From: Vibrio atlanticus | Lineage (GTDB): Bacteria > Pseudomonadota > Gammaproteobacteria > Enterobacterales > Vibrionaceae | Assembly: GCF_024347315.1 (NCBI RefSeq) | Contig: NZ_AP025460.1 | Span: 1,550,001 to 1,614,000 of the forward strand | Reading direction: 5' to 3' | Length of the DNA stretch: 64,000 nt | Shown: in pieces, positions 41,001 through 45,965 of the stretch | Numbering within the stretch: the stretch's first letter is position 1 | Layout of the letters: every line of letters begins with the position of its first letter | Position numbers and translations under genes: made by a program | The notes under the pieces: model-generated | Seen by the model: only the letters and a program-made list of their open reading frames with translations | What the model was told of the DNA's origin: nothing | The model's database searches: none

Positions 41001-41246
41001 ATTGATTTATCAGAACTACTTCACACAGGTGCGAATGATACTGTTGATAGTTTACTAAAAAACAATCAAATTGATGTTGTCGAGAGTAATGGTGATTTAA
41101 CCGTTACGATCTCTGAGGCAGGGACTTCGGCTGGTGAGAATAGTCAACAAATTGTTCTTGAAGGTGCTGCTGGCCAGTACGCGGGGCTATCTGAGAGTGC
41201 AATCCTAAGTGACTTGCTGAAGATATACGACACAACAAGCAACTAA
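20088..41246 (+). CDS. Giant type I-secreted RTX adhesin with retention module, 41 identical tandem repeats and vWFA domain
   Basis: A 7052-residue surface adhesin of the LapA/LapV/BapA class. Order (residues from ATG 20088): an N-terminal retention module with a LapG-type cleavage motif TAAG at 96-99 (DNA 20373-20384); four Calx-beta-like repeats of 137 residues, then two diverged ones; a VCBS domain; a cadherin-like/tandem-95 domain. Then come 41 tandem 111-residue repeats (about 1185-5735), further cadherin- and Calx-beta-like domains, a vWFA domain with MIDAS motif DVSLS (from about 6436) and the SDG stretch, RTX nonapeptides (GNDYLDGGQGND type, about 6870-6930), and a type I secretion C-terminus. 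ATG 20088 is preferred over 20070 because AGGGA lies 5 bases upstream. The protein is acidic, presumably calcium-stiffened, and secreted C-terminus first. The divergent TolC-like gene is the likely pore. Exact repeat number depends on assembly quality. Confidence 0.93.
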   Translation: MDMTVLNASGALALGQRIVISIDGTIKVLEDGQPLQAGDVVLESQNANSESQISVKRFTPQGKDGDEVELDQDIENIFAALEEGQDPTELGEEFATAAGVRGSSLVSSGTIERDGDETIPVTEFVTTGFEGLGLSRTQSLSLLDLFRSVEVEPTVSIEDSQIINEGSTAIFEVSLSKAASGDVSVTLETLYGTATADDITSVVVKDAAGNVVTPNADGSYTVKAGETKLVVEVETKDDGTYEGDEKLSLKVTGATGVTGSGTGELTIKDDGTGPVDPTDPTPPVNPDDRPTVSIEDSKVINEGSTASFDVSLSKAASVDVSVTLETLYGTATADDITSIVVKDASGNVVTPNADGSYTVKAGETKLVVEVETKDDGTYEGDEKLSLKVTGATGVTGTGTGELTIKDDGTGPVDPTDPTPPVNPDDRPSVSIEDSKMINEGSTASFDVSLSKAASVDVSVTLETLYGTATADDITSIVVKDAAGNVVTPNADGSYTIKAGETKLVVEVETKDDGTYEGDEKLSLKVTGATGVTGSGTGELTIKDDGTGPVDPTDPTPPVNPDDRPSVSIEDSKVINEGSTAIFDVSLSKAASVDVSVTLETLYGTATADDISSIVVKDAAGNVVTKNADGSYTVKAGETKLVVEVETKDDGTYEGDEKLSLKVTGATGVTGSGAGELTIKDDGTGPVDPTDPIPPVNPDDRPSVSISGGGDVNEGSTANFTVSLSAAANTDVTVQLTLDHDEVEVADIKSYEYETAPGVWTVVPANGILTIAAGVKDVNVRVVTENDDVYEGSESFNVSVAGATGTITDPDSAKQSATATIKDDGTGTVDPDPVDPTKPVTPDNDKPKLSIDSPNSVDEGDIATFDVSIDSTTEIPMTYNIEALVGSRYTASQNDISIDSITYQMTKNGITTTEVAKFENGKVTIPAGVTTFKVNVQAKQDQIDELNENFGIKITNVGGNTSNSSVTGQTVIHGDNLADRGSVTEDLDTDPTTAKIDLVATGSLNASNSNGGFNSNPTLKSTTGTDENGSPLDSLGSFTIDANGNWKYIANNDNPLIQGLTSGEKIVETYEVKTADGKDNHIITITINGTNDGPIATDDVETTAEDTSVTIDVLKNDTDVDNDSLTITKATVQASEGNVTIINDQLVFTPAENFTGTATISYEISDGSGGSDTANVVVTVTPVNDDFTDANETHTTNEDVVLSDTVLSGTSSVDGDVTVKTFTLSLDGSSTQTTFNAGQTATIAGVGTLTMNADGGYVFTPVANYNGDVPVVTYVVTDGSSDDTSTLTIDINAVNDDFTDANETHTTNEDVVLSDTVLSGTSSVDGDVTVKTFTLSLDGSSTQTTFNAGQTATIAGVGTLTMNADGGYVFTPVANYNGDVPVVTYVVTDGSSDDTSTLTIDINAVNDDFTDANETHTTNEDVVLSDTVLSGTSSVDGDVTVKTFTLSLDGSSTQTTFNAGQTATIAGVGTLTMNADGGYVFTPVANYNGDVPVVTYVVTDGSSDDTSTLTIDINAVNDDFTDANETHTTNEDVVLSDTVLSGTSSVDGDVTVKTFTLSLDGSSTQTTFNAGQTATIAGVGTLTMNADGGYVFTPVANYNGDVPVVTYVVTDGSSDDTSTLTIDINAVNDDFTDANETHTTNEDVVLSDTVLSGTSSVDGDVTVKTFTLSLDGSSTQTTFNAGQTATIAGVGTLTMNADGGYVFTPVANYNGDVPVVTYVVTDGSSDDTSTLTIDINAVNDDFTDANETHTTNEDVVLSDTVLSGTSSVDGDVTVKTFTLSLDGSSTQTTFNAGQTATIAGVGTLTMNADGGYVFTPVANYNGDVPVVTYVVTDGSSDDTSTLTIDINAVNDDFTDANETHTTNEDVVLSDTVLSGTSSVDGDVTVKTFTLSLDGSSTQTTFNAGQTATIAGVGTLTMNADGGYVFTPVANYNGDVPVVTYVVTDGSSDDTSTLTIDINAVNDDFTDANETHTTNEDVVLSDTVLSGTSSVDGDVTVKTFTLSLDGSSTQTTFNAGQTATIAGVGTLTMNADGGYVFTPVANYNGDVPVVTYVVTDGSSDDTSTLTIDINAVNDDFTDANETHTTNEDVVLSDTVLSGTSSVDGDVTVKTFTLSLDGSSTQTTFNAGQTATIAGVGTLTMNADGGYVFTPVANYNGDVPVVTYVVTDGSSDDTSTLTIDINAVNDDFTDANETHTTNEDVVLSDTVLSGTSSVDGDVTVKTFTLSLDGSSTQTTFNAGQTATIAGVGTLTMNADGGYVFTPVANYNGDVPVVTYVVTDGSSDDTSTLTIDINAVNDDFTDANETHTTNEDVVLSDTVLSGTSSVDGDVTVKTFTLSLDGSSTQTTFNAGQTATIAGVGTLTMNADGGYVFTPVANYNGDVPVVTYVVTDGSSDDTSTLTIDINAVNDDFTDANETHTTNEDVVLSDTVLSGTSSVDGDVTVKTFTLSLDGSSTQTTFNAGQTATIAGVGTLTMNADGGYVFTPVANYNGDVPVVTYVVTDGSSDDTSTLTIDINAVNDDFTDANETHTTNEDVVLSDTVLSGTSSVDGDVTVKTFTLSLDGSSTQTTFNAGQTATIAGVGTLTMNADGGYVFTPVANYNGDVPVVTYVVTDGSSDDTSTLTIDINAVNDDFTDANETHTTNEDVVLSDTVLSGTSSVDGDVTVKTFTLSLDGSSTQTTFNAGQTATIAGVGTLTMNADGGYVFTPVANYNGDVPVVTYVVTDGSSDDTSTLTIDINAVNDDFTDANETHTTNEDVVLSDTVLSGTSSVDGDVTVKTFTLSLDGSSTQTTFNAGQTATIAGVGTLTMNADGGYVFTPVANYNGDVPVVTYVVTDGSSDDTSTLTIDINAVNDDFTDANETHTTNEDVVLSDTVLSGTSSVDGDVTVKTFTLSLDGSSTQTTFNAGQTATIAGVGTLTMNADGGYVFTPVANYNGDVPVVTYVVTDGSSDDTSTLTIDINAVNDDFTDANETHTTNEDVVLSDTVLSGTSSVDGDVTVKTFTLSLDGSSTQTTFNAGQTATIAGVGTLTMNADGGYVFTPVANYNGDVPVVTYVVTDGSSDDTSTLTIDINAVNDDFTDANETHTTNEDVVLSDTVLSGTSSVDGDVTVKTFTLSLDGSSTQTTFNAGQTATIAGVGTLTMNADGGYVFTPVANYNGDVPVVTYVVTDGSSDDTSTLTIDINAVNDDFTDANETHTTNEDVVLSDTVLSGTSSVDGDVTVKTFTLSLDGSSTQTTFNAGQTATIAGVGTLTMNADGGYVFTPVANYNGDVPVVTYVVTDGSSDDTSTLTIDINAVNDDFTDANETHTTNEDVVLSDTVLSGTSSVDGDVTVKTFTLSLDGSSTQTTFNAGQTATIAGVGTLTMNADGGYVFTPVANYNGDVPVVTYVVTDGSSDDTSTLTIDINAVNDDFTDANETHTTNEDVVLSDTVLSGTSSVDGDVTVKTFTLSLDGSSTQTTFNAGQTATIAGVGTLTMNADGGYVFTPVANYNGDVPVVTYVVTDGSSDDTSTLTIDINAVNDDFTDANETHTTNEDVVLSDTVLSGTSSVDGDVTVKTFTLSLDGSSTQTTFNAGQTATIAGVGTLTMNADGGYVFTPVANYNGDVPVVTYVVTDGSSDDTSTLTIDINAVNDDFTDANETHTTNEDVVLSDTVLSGTSSVDGDVTVKTFTLSLDGSSTQTTFNAGQTATIAGVGTLTMNADGGYVFTPVANYNGDVPVVTYVVTDGSSDDTSTLTIDINAVNDDFTDANETHTTNEDVVLSDTVLSGTSSVDGDVTVKTFTLSLDGSSTQTTFNAGQTATIAGVGTLTMNADGGYVFTPVANYNGDVPVVTYVVTDGSSDDTSTLTIDINAVNDDFTDANETHTTNEDVVLSDTVLSGTSSVDGDVTVKTFTLSLDGSSTQTTFNAGQTATIAGVGTLTMNADGGYVFTPVANYNGDVPVVTYVVTDGSSDDTSTLTIDINAVNDDFTDANETHTTNEDVVLSDTVLSGTSSVDGDVTVKTFTLSLDGSSTQTTFNAGQTATIAGVGTLTMNADGGYVFTPVANYNGDVPVVTYVVTDGSSDDTSTLTIDINAVNDDFTDANETHTTNEDVVLSDTVLSGTSSVDGDVTVKTFTLSLDGSSTQTTFNAGQTATIAGVGTLTMNADGGYVFTPVANYNGDVPVVTYVVTDGSSDDTSTLTIDINAVNDDFTDANETHTTNEDVVLSDTVLSGTSSVDGDVTVKTFTLSLDGSSTQTTFNAGQTATIAGVGTLTMNADGGYVFTPVANYNGDVPVVTYVVTDGSSDDTSTLTIDINAVNDDFTDANETHTTNEDVVLSDTVLSGTSSVDGDVTVKTFTLSLDGSSTQTTFNAGQTATIAGVGTLTMNADGGYVFTPVANYNGDVPVVTYVVTDGSSDDTSTLTIDINAVNDDFTDANETHTTNEDVVLSDTVLSGTSSVDGDVTVKTFTLSLDGSSTQTTFNAGQTATIAGVGTLTMNADGGYVFTPVANYNGDVPVVTYVVTDGSSDDTSTLTIDINAVNDDFTDANETHTTNEDVVLSDTVLSGTSSVDGDVTVKTFTLSLDGSSTQTTFNAGQTATIAGVGTLTMNADGGYVFTPVANYNGDVPVVTYVVTDGSSDDTSTLTIDINAVNDDFTDANETHTTNEDVVLSDTVLSGTSSVDGDVTVKTFTLSLDGSSTQTTFNAGQTATIAGVGTLTMNADGGYVFTPVANYNGDVPVVTYVVTDGSSDDTSTLTIDINAVNDDFTDANETHTTNEDVVLSDTVLSGTSSVDGDVTVKTFTLSLDGSSTQTTFNAGQTATIAGVGTLTMNADGGYVFTPVANYNGDVPVVTYVVTDGSSDDTSTLTIDINAVNDDFTDANETHTTNEDVVLSDTVLSGTSSVDGDVTVKTFTLSLDGSSTQTTFNAGQTATIAGVGTLTMNADGGYVFTPVANYNGDVPVVTYVVTDGSSDDTSTLTIDINAVNDDFTDANETHTTNEDVVLSDTVLSGTSSVDGDVTVKTFTLSLDGSSTQTTFNAGQTATIAGVGTLTMNADGGYVFTPVANYNGDVPVVTYVVTDGSSDDTSTLTIDINAVNDDFTDANETHTTNEDVVLSDTVLSGTSSVDGDVTVKTFTLSLDGSSTQTTFNAGQTATIAGVGTLTMNADGGYVFTPVANYNGDVPVVTYVVTDGSSDDTSTLTIDINAVNDDFTDANETHTTNEDVVLSDTVLSGTSSVDGDVTVKTFTLSLDGSSTQTTFNAGQTATIAGVGTLTMNADGGYVFTPVANYNGDVPVVTYVVTDGSSDDTSTLTIDINAVNDDFTDANETHTTNEDVVLSDTVLSGTSSVDGDVTVKTFTLSLDGSSTQTTFNAGQTATIAGVGTLTMNADGGYVFTPVANYNGDVPVVTYVVTDGSSDDTSTLTIDINAVNDDFTDANETHTTNEDVVLSDTVLSGTSSVDGDVTVKTFTLSLDGSSTQTTFNAGQTATIAGVGTLTMNADGGYVFTPVANYNGDVPVVTYVVTDGSSDDTSTLTIDINAVNDDFTDANETHTTNEDVVLSDTVLSGTSSVDGDVTVKTFTLSLDGSSTQTTFNAGQTATIAGVGTLTMNADGGYVFTPVANYNGDVPVVTYVVTDGSSDDTSTLTIDINAVNDDFTDANETHTTNEDVVLSDTVLSGTSSVDGDVTVKTFTLSLDGSSTQTTFNAGQTATIAGVGTLTMNADGGYVFTPVANYNGDVPVVTYVVTDGSSDDTSTLTIDITAINDGPIATSETYSVIEGGSVSGNLVTDDTGNGVDSDFEGDTLTVTQINGQNLVFDLNGKAHVVVGNGVLTVDAAGNFSYAQNGKDPLTTPPTFTYTVTDGTDTATATVTINETEFVDKITVHDAVAVNEGEVAEFKVTLNQASSENQYVKFKAFTKFLEGNPQKDIYDAESDDIDPNSLTYEYKDASGTFQVANVVNGYVEIPAGRTELRVTVQTVQDDKFEWTERFGLHIVDTKSQVGGTSSIDEANSDLKGQGTIKLDHTDNPTLTLTNANAVDEGSTAIFDGQLSKVSEASIEMKVEFEFSNGVGKANLEDLAADSSKPFSGVTVTYVSGGVIKTIPVNEVDGTFTLPAKVTDFKVNVDTINDNRFETSEDFGIKLSEIPFQSSTDASKDVIINHGQHGVSASGSINEDAADKPTVNVANARSVIEGGTLEYSVLLTGSSDVDVTYSINLPNSSDVKKSDISFTNGVTLSADGQSIVVPKGVYYFKVIVPTLDDVLVETTESYTITIGGDTGTGSILDNEVAPVIRNQFVSVSEEGLAEGIADITGIPSDSTDGHSIQGNLVITDANNNLSDTVFSETSSINITTSTGQPLTSEGHTIDWAVSPDGHALTGTANGKVVIEATLNSSGHYTVQLKAPIDHPNTSGEDNLSIHIPVIAKDTSGLSSSGGQITVSIEDDQPDAKYQEIDTTIHTQGTNVQLILDVSLSMEGDRFDVLKASVLQMLSQYAGASDNVRVQLITFNYNVSLVEHNNKAWMTVDEVRGYINALQASGGTAYDDAIQGGKNYWNTDSNLRIPNANNVSYFISDGATHDDDKIDRYEEASWKWHLTTNNITAHAVGIDLKGSKNQINKVAYDGTGPKDKNAEFIDDESQLSDALIHSIVQNVTGSISDSGSGSGFGADGGYVSQIKFGTGSFNFNGSTISTSGTMPSNISYSKDEATNKLTITVDGKFAFVIDLDTGAYEFSGKPQDKPSTLNFDYTLKDGDGDTSSNKLVFNVPASKSGLDISAPGDAVDTLKLYHHQNGNAKLQWSSVGTDSTTEYFTKSEVANGFKVNVGAGGDHVHLGKGDDIIWLGDSHSKLDEAGDIASKQANAQATLESFTNGSDSSLLASNSNGEGAAFNNSMPSQSNAYLDIAHSGAGDDYVYGEKGIDVIFGSAGNDYLDGGQGNDGLRGGTGNDTLKGGSGDDILIGGLGNDILTGGSDDDIFKFVDQDKASSQNDIRDGERDIITDFTKGQDKIDLSELLHTGANDTVDSLLKNNQIDVVESNGDLTVTISEAGTSAGENSQQIVLEGAAGQYAGLSESAILSDLLKIYDTTSN
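20544..22187 (+). repeat. Four tandem 411-bp (137-residue) repeats in the adhesin gene
   Basis: Units start at 20544, 20955, 21366 and 21777, each running from PTVSIEDS or PSVSIEDS through a Calx-beta-like domain to a proline/aspartate linker (VDPTDPTPPVNPDDR). A fifth, diverged unit starts at 22188 and a sixth near 22620. Unlike the later array these units differ at many synonymous sites and a few residues, so this expansion is older or less homogenised. Confidence 0.93.
23640..37292 (+). repeat. Array of 41 in-frame tandem 333-bp repeats
   Basis: The unit begins GACTTTACCGATGCG; unit 1 starts at 23640 and unit 41 at 36960, an exact spacing of 40 x 333 bp. All units encode the same 111 residues (tandem-95/cadherin-like, starting DFTDANETHTTNED), except that the last unit ends ITAIND instead of INAVND. 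Only two positions vary in the units as I tracked them: C/T at unit offset +149 (23789 in unit 1, Phe codon) and G/A at +251 (23891, Val codon), both synonymous. By hand count the first unit is 186/333 G+C (about 56 percent), well above its flanks. The array covers 13,653 bp, about 65 percent of the gene. Confidence 0.97.
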
Positions 41247-41250
41247 ACAA

Positions 41251-41274
41251 AAAGGGCCGAAAGGCCCTTTTTTT
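41251..41274. terminator. Bidirectional terminator after the adhesin gene
   Basis: The stem AAAGGGCC / GGCCCTTT with a GAAA tetraloop is followed by a T run on the plus strand. The A-rich left flank gives a T run on the minus strand. It serves the adhesin and the convergent rlmI gene. Confidence 0.92.
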
Positions 41275-41340
41275 ATATCTCAATTTAGTAAAGTCATCAC
41301 GATGAAGAAGACCTTACATTGAAGTTATAACATGCTGCAG

Positions 41341-42534
41341 TTACAAGACTTTACAGGCAAATCCTTTCAGGTAGAAACCTTCTGGGTACGCTGTATCCGT
41401 TAGGTGGTCAGCGGCTTGCTCGAAGCGCTCGACAAATTTAACAGTTCTGCCTGCATCTAGAGCTGCGTCAGCGATGATTTTTTGGAACAAATCAGTGCCC
41501 ATCAAGCCAGAGCAAGAGTAGGTGAGTAGAGTGCCACCAGGATTTAGGATTTGCATTGCAAGCATGTTCACGTCTTTGTAGCCGTTTGCACCTGACGTTA
41601 GGTTGTTCTTACTTGAAACGAATTTTGGTGGATCCATGATCACGACGTCAAACTTAGTGCCTTGATCTCGGTATTCTCGAAGTAATTTGAATACGTCTGC
41701 ATTTAGGAATACCGCATGTTTTTTCGAGATATCAAACTCGTTAAGTTCGGCGTTGAACTTAGCAGTATCAAGAGCTAATTGAGATACGTCAGCGTTAATC
41801 ACACGCTTCGCTTCGCCTTTAAGTGCGTAAAGGCCAAAACCACCAGTGTATGAGAAACAGTTAAGCACATCTTTGCCTTTAACATACTTCATAGACTCCT
41901 TACGGCTATCACGTTGGTCCATGTAGAAGCCAGTTTTGTGGCCTTCCATAATGTTTACGCTGATTTTGACGCCGTTCTCTTCAATAACCACTGACTTAGG
42001 TGGCTCTTCACCGTGAAGTACGCCAACAACTTGTTCTAGGCCTTCTTTTTTACGGACCGCTACGTCAGAACGCTCGTAGATATTACAGTCTGGGAAGCAT
42101 TCGATTAAAGCTTCAACCAATACGCTCTTATTGAATTCAGCGCCCGCACTTAGTAGTTGGCAAACTAAGAAGTCTTGATATTTGTCGATAGTGATACCTG
42201 GCAGTCCATCAGACTCTGCAGCGGTAAGACGGTAGCCAGTTAAACCATCACGCTCAATGATGTCTTCACGCAGTGATTGCGCGTCTTGAATTCGTTTTAC
42301 GAAGAACGCTTTGTTAATTTCTTCTTTTTCAAATGTCCAAACACGAGCTCGAATTTGAGATTCTGGTGAGTAAGCCGCTTTTGCTAGCCATTGACCATTC
42401 TGAGCATATACGTCTACAGTTTCACCTTGTTGTGGTTCGCCTTCGACCTTATCGATACCGCGTGAAAATACCCAAGGGTGTTTACGGCGTAGTGATTTAT
42501 CTCGGCCTTTAGCTAGATGAATTGAAGGAGTCAT
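41341..42534 (-). CDS. rlmI: 23S rRNA m5C1962 methyltransferase
   Basis: This is an SAM-dependent methyltransferase that modifies cytosine 1962 of 23S rRNA. It has an N-terminal PUA domain (about 1-75, [22 protein letters not shown]), a central RlmI-specific domain and a C-terminal Rossmann methyltransferase domain with [16 protein letters not shown] (SAM loop), [10 protein letters not shown] and VIMDPPKFV (catalytic region). The 397-residue length matches E. coli RlmI (YccW). It is separate from the neighbouring chemoreceptor gene by a terminator. In E. coli rlmI is next to yccX, and here a chemoreceptor gene lies between them. Confidence 0.94.
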   Translation of the reverse strand: MTPSIHLAKGRDKSLRRKHPWVFSRGIDKVEGEPQQGETVDVYAQNGQWLAKAAYSPESQIRARVWTFEKEEINKAFFVKRIQDAQSLREDIIERDGLTGYRLTAAESDGLPGITIDKYQDFLVCQLLSAGAEFNKSVLVEALIECFPDCNIYERSDVAVRKKEGLEQVVGVLHGEEPPKSVVIEENGVKISVNIMEGHKTGFYMDQRDSRKESMKYVKGKDVLNCFSYTGGFGLYALKGEAKRVINADVSQLALDTAKFNAELNEFDISKKHAVFLNADVFKLLREYRDQGTKFDVVIMDPPKFVSSKNNLTSGANGYKDVNMLAMQILNPGGTLLTYSCSGLMGTDLFQKIIADAALDAGRTVKFVERFEQAADHLTDTAYPEGFYLKGFACKVL

Positions 42535-42603
42535 AATTTACTCTGTTTGTTGAATTTGAAGGAGGGGTATTGTCGGGGAAGTACAAGGGAAAAGCAAATA
42601 AGA

Positions 42604-42625
42604 AAGGGCTGCAAAAGCAGCCCTT
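42604..42625 (-). terminator. Terminator after the chemoreceptor gene
   Basis: A 9-bp perfect stem (AAGGGCTGC, 42604-42612, with 42617-42625) and a 4-base loop are followed on the minus strand by a T-rich tract (TTTCTTATTTGCTTTT). It lies 39 bp past the stop of the chemoreceptor. A smaller hairpin (ACCATC/GATGGT) stands just before it. Confidence 0.8.
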
Positions 42626-42663
42626 GTATTGAACCATCATTAGATGGTGGTTAGATGTTAGTA

Positions 42664-44067
42664 TTAAGCTTTAAGACCTGTCAGCAAACCTTCCATCGTA
42701 TCGCTCTGCTTACGAAGTTGGTCAACGTTAGAGTTACTCTTACTGATCATCTCGCAGATGCCGTCTGATTGATGACGAATCTCTTCAACACTTTGTGCAA
42801 TGTTATCCGCAACGACACCTTGCTCTTCTGCAGCAGTAGCAATTTGCGTACTACTATCAGAAATAGACTGGTTTTTCTCAGCTAAAGAACCGATCTCAAC
42901 GTTCACTTCCGACATCAGTGTTTGGCCTTCATTGGCATTGTTTACTGTCACTTCCATCAGTTTTGTTAATGATTGACTGTTACGCTGTAACGACTCGATC
43001 ATGCTCTGGATTTCAACTGTCGCTTGTTGAGTTCGTCCGGCAAGAGCGCGAACTTCATCAGCAACAACTGCAAAACCACGGCCTTGCTCTCCAGCTCGAG
43101 CAGCTTCAATCGCAGCGTTTAGCGCTAACAGGTTAGTTTGTTCAGAGATACCATTGATGGTTGCGACTACTTCATCGATCTGCGCTGCATTAGCATCGAG
43201 TTCTTCTACTGCTTGCGAAGCCGATTGGATCTCTTGGGATAAGCTAGAGATCGATTCCAAAGTATTAGAAACCTTAACTTGACCACTTTGTGCGACACCA
43301 CGAGCGTCCATTGTTTGAGTGCTTGAATCATGGGCAAGGGTAGCGACTTCGCGAATCGTTGCTGCCATTTGTTCAGTTGCGCTGGCGAGGCTATTCAAGT
43401 GCTCTTGTTGATTACTTGAGATATCTGAGCTTTGTTGCGTTGATTGGTTCAAATCCGAGCTGATTTGCTGCATGAGAGCAACGGACTCTTGGATTGAGAG
43501 AACCATGTTTTGTTCACGCTCGGCTACCTTATCGATAGTAATAGCAATTTCACTGAACTCATCGCGAACTAAAAAGTAGTTCATGCGACAAGTTAAATCG
43601 CCACTCGCAAGTGTGCTGAGTGCTTTGTTCATCGAGAACATAGCACCACCAATGAAAGTCATGATGTAGTAAACCCCCAGAGCTATCAGCGTGAGAGTTA
43701 CTGCAATAATCGATACCTGAGTAGTAGACAGAGCTGACCATAAGTTTTGGTCATGGCTTGCGACTAAACTGAAGGCGCCATTCATGACAGAAACAGATCC
43801 TGCGCCATATCCTAAAGAGATGGTGTCAGAATTGCTAACGAGTTGAGCGACCTGATCTTTAGTGAGTTGTCCAGCTTCAATCAGCCCTTTCATCAGGTGT
43901 AATTCATCCTGGTAAAGGTGAGCAAGTAAAGAGTCCGCGGCGCTATCTAAAACTAGAGTAAGTATAACCAGAGCGATAAGAGGTAATAAGAATAGTAGAT
44001 AGAACTTTTCTTGGATTTTTAGGTGAATGAGATATTTGTCAATCCAACGAAACGGGATTTCTTTCAT
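42664..44067 (-). CDS. Methyl-accepting chemotaxis protein
   Basis: This is a 467-residue transmembrane chemoreceptor. The first membrane helix is at about residues 22-42, then a small periplasmic domain of about 75 residues, a second helix at about 117-140, a HAMP segment ([21 protein letters not shown]) and a long coiled-coil signalling domain. The CheA/CheW-contacting hairpin tip is textbook: [34 protein letters not shown]. There is no C-terminal CheR-binding pentapeptide. The small sensor domain is of no family I recognise, so the ligand is unknown. It is monocistronic, divergent from the acylphosphatase gene. Confidence 0.93.
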   Translation of the reverse strand: MKEIPFRWIDKYLIHLKIQEKFYLLFLLPLIALVILTLVLDSAADSLLAHLYQDELHLMKGLIEAGQLTKDQVAQLVSNSDTISLGYGAGSVSVMNGAFSLVASHDQNLWSALSTTQVSIIAVTLTLIALGVYYIMTFIGGAMFSMNKALSTLASGDLTCRMNYFLVRDEFSEIAITIDKVAEREQNMVLSIQESVALMQQISSDLNQSTQQSSDISSNQQEHLNSLASATEQMAATIREVATLAHDSSTQTMDARGVAQSGQVKVSNTLESISSLSQEIQSASQAVEELDANAAQIDEVVATINGISEQTNLLALNAAIEAARAGEQGRGFAVVADEVRALAGRTQQATVEIQSMIESLQRNSQSLTKLMEVTVNNANEGQTLMSEVNVEIGSLAEKNQSISDSSTQIATAAEEQGVVADNIAQSVEEIRHQSDGICEMISKSNSNVDQLRKQSDTMEGLLTGLKA

Positions 44068-44155
44068 AATTGTAATACTCGAAGTAAGCCCACCAATAAA
44101 TGGTGAATGAATAGAATCGCAACTATATCATCCATATAATTTATGAGGCAACGTT

Positions 44156-44443
44156 ATGGAAACTCTGCAGTATATTTTTGTCGTGTCAGGCGTAGTTCAG
44201 TGTGTTGGATTTCGTTATCACACCAGTAGGCAGGCGCTGGATTTGGGCATTTCCGGCTATGCAAAGAACCTAAATGATGGTCGAGTTGAAGTGTTAGCGG
44301 TCGGAGAGGAGCTGAAACTTGAGAAGTTACACGCTTGGCTTAATCTTGGACCATCGAGCGCGACAGTAGACAATGTCGTCATGCATCAAGTTAAAGATAG
44401 TGAGCGGCAGGACGTATGTGTAGGGGAATTTAAAATACTGTAG
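44156..44443 (+). CDS. yccX: Acylphosphatase
   Basis: This small cytoplasmic enzyme (95 residues) hydrolyses acyl phosphates. The phosphate-cradle motif and catalytic Arg are in [13 protein letters not shown] (residues about 13-25), and the catalytic Asn is in [13 protein letters not shown]. Odd point: the phosphate loop has Cys where the family has Gly (VQGVGFR). The ribosome site GAGG lies 8 bases before ATG 44156. In E. coli the homologous gene yccX sits beside tusE and yccA as here. It is convergent with tusE. Confidence 0.9.
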   Translation: METLQYIFVVSGVVQCVGFRYHTSRQALDLGISGYAKNLNDGRVEVLAVGEELKLEKLHAWLNLGPSSATVDNVVMHQVKDSERQDVCVGEFKIL

Positions 44444-44497
44444 GACACTACAGTATTTAACTTTTTACGTTGAGATCAACCTAGCGCTATTTTAGTT

Positions 44498-44827
44498 CTA
44501 CAAGCATTTTGCTGGTTTAGGTAAACCGGCGAGCTTGGTTGCTTGTTTGGCAGGGCCTTTTTTGAATAATTTGAAAAGGTACTTACTGTTGCCTTTTTCT
44601 GGGCCATGCGCCTTTTCGATTGCTTTAACGAGCATGCGAACGGCTGGAGATGTCTTGAATTCTTCGTAAAAGCTCCTTACAAAATGTACGACTTCTAAGT
44701 GTGCATCAGTAAGTTCAATTTCCTCATCTTGAGCAAGAATTTCAATCATACCTTCTTCCCATTGAGTGTAATCCAACAGATAACCTTGAGCGTCGGTTTC
44801 GATTTGCTTGCCGTTATATTCAAACAT
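44498..44827 (-). CDS. tusE: TusE/DsrC-family sulfur-relay protein
   Basis: This cytoplasmic sulfur carrier accepts persulfide from TusBCD and passes it to MnmA for 2-thiouridine formation at tRNA wobble positions. The invariant penultimate Cys is visible in the C-terminal PAKCL. Starting at ATG 44827 (MFEYNGK) the protein is 109 residues, the length of E. coli TusE; the six codons before it are dispensable. It lies between yccX (convergent) and yccA (same strand, 141 bp upstream with a terminator between), so it has its own promoter. Confidence 0.93.
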   Translation of the reverse strand: MFEYNGKQIETDAQGYLLDYTQWEEGMIEILAQDEEIELTDAHLEVVHFVRSFYEEFKTSPAVRMLVKAIEKAHGPEKGNSKYLFKLFKKGPAKQATKLAGLPKPAKCL

Positions 44828-44930
44828 GTTTAATCCAGAGTCCAATTAACTATCCGGATAGAGTATATGACCAAGTTTATCTTTCTCAACAGAAATTGTA
44901 GCTATCTCAAAAAATATTGCACTTATGGAT

Positions 44931-44961
44931 AAAAAAAGCCCAAGAGATAGGCTCTTGGGCT
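44931..44961 (-). terminator. Terminator after yccA
   Basis: A 10-bp perfect stem (AGCCCAAGAG at 44937-44946 with 44952-44961) and 5-base loop are followed on the minus strand by a run of seven T. It separates yccA from tusE. Confidence 0.92.
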
Positions 44962-44986
44962 AGATATGATTCAATGATAGGAGCGA

Positions 44987-45652
44987 TTAGTCGTCGTTAC
45001 CCATAATGCCTAAGATGCTTAGTAGGCTGATGAAGATGTTGTAGATAGAAACATACAAGCTAATCGTTGCAGAGATGTAGTTCGTTTCACCACCACGAAT
45101 GATGCTTTGCGTTGTTAGCAAGATTACACCAGTCGAGAATAGGATAAACATACCGCTCATTGCCAGTGATAGTAGTGGCATTTGTAGGAAGATGTTTGCA
45201 ACCATGCCGACTAGCAGAACAACGAAACCAGCCATTAGCATACCGTTAAGGAATGAAAGGTCACGTTTAGTTGTTAGGGCGTAAGCAGATGCAGCCATAA
45301 ATGCCAGTGCAGTACCGCCAAGTGCAGTTAGGATGACATCACCCATGCCTGCGCCAACGTACATGTTTAAGATTGGACCGATGGTGTAGCCTAAGAAACC
45401 TGTAAATAGGAATGTGAAGACTAGACCCATGCTGTTGTCACGGTTCTTTTCTGTTAGGAATAGAAGGCCGTAGAAACCAACTAGCATAATGATAAGACCA
45501 GGGCGAGGAAGGTTCATCGCCATAGATACGCCTGCTACTACAGCAGACCAAAGTAATGTCATAGACAGTAGTGCGTAGGTGTTACGCAACACTTTATTGG
45601 TTTGCAGAGCACTTTCTTGAGATGCTGTGCGTGAAAACATAGGGCTGTTCAT
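44987..45652 (-). CDS. yccA: Bax inhibitor-1/YccA family membrane protein
   Basis: This is a 221-residue inner-membrane protein with seven hydrophobic segments beginning at about residue 27 and a short acidic C-terminus (GIMGNDD), as is usual for the bacterial BI-1 family. E. coli YccA interacts with and moderates the FtsH protease; members elsewhere leak protons or calcium. The family's conserved C-terminal NIFISLLSILGI stretch is present. The neighbourhood yccA-tusE-yccX is the same as in enterics. Confidence 0.93.
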   Translation of the reverse strand: MNSPMFSRTASQESALQTNKVLRNTYALLSMTLLWSAVVAGVSMAMNLPRPGLIIMLVGFYGLLFLTEKNRDNSMGLVFTFLFTGFLGYTIGPILNMYVGAGMGDVILTALGGTALAFMAASAYALTTKRDLSFLNGMLMAGFVVLLVGMVANIFLQMPLLSLAMSGMFILFSTGVILLTTQSIIRGGETNYISATISLYVSIYNIFISLLSILGIMGNDD

Positions 45653-45965
45653 AATCTTCCTCGTAAGGTGACTTCAATAGTTATTAGTACATTTATGGGG
45701 CTGAAAGTTCGAAAAATCAAGTCTTTCATTCCTCTTGTATACCTAAAATAATAATCAAAATAGTCGGTTAAGTGTTTCTGAAGGTGTAACAAAGTATTTC
45801 TAATGACGATAAAGTGTCGCTAACACTCGATGTTCAAACTTTTATAGTTACTGGCTAATGATTTATAACCTTTGGAAAACGAACGATAACATCGAAAAAT
45901 AAAAAGAACATCGAAAAATAAAGAGGCGACCTAAGCCGCCTCTGTAGTTTATGCATCATAACATA
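45653..45965. other. Intergenic stretch between yccA and the amino-acid transporter operon
   Basis: No gene is seen in this 313-bp AT-rich region. It must hold the promoter of yccA on its left side. On its right side it holds the terminator of the transporter operon (45922-45943). The sequence AACATCGAAAAATAAA occurs twice in direct orientation, 19 bp apart, just left of that terminator, giving a T-rich stretch on the minus strand. Confidence 0.6.
45922..45943 (-). terminator. Terminator of the aapJQMP operon
   Basis: The stem AGAGGCG / CGCCTCT (45922-45928 with 45937-45943) is followed on the minus strand by TTTATTTTTCG. It lies 23 bp past the stop of the ATPase gene. Confidence 0.78.

Noticed and set aside
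20088..41246. MARTX-type toxin
   Set aside because: It has RTX nonapeptides but no cysteine protease domain, effector domains or rtxC/rtxB neighbours. The retention module, Calx-beta, tandem-95 and vWFA parts fit an adhesin.
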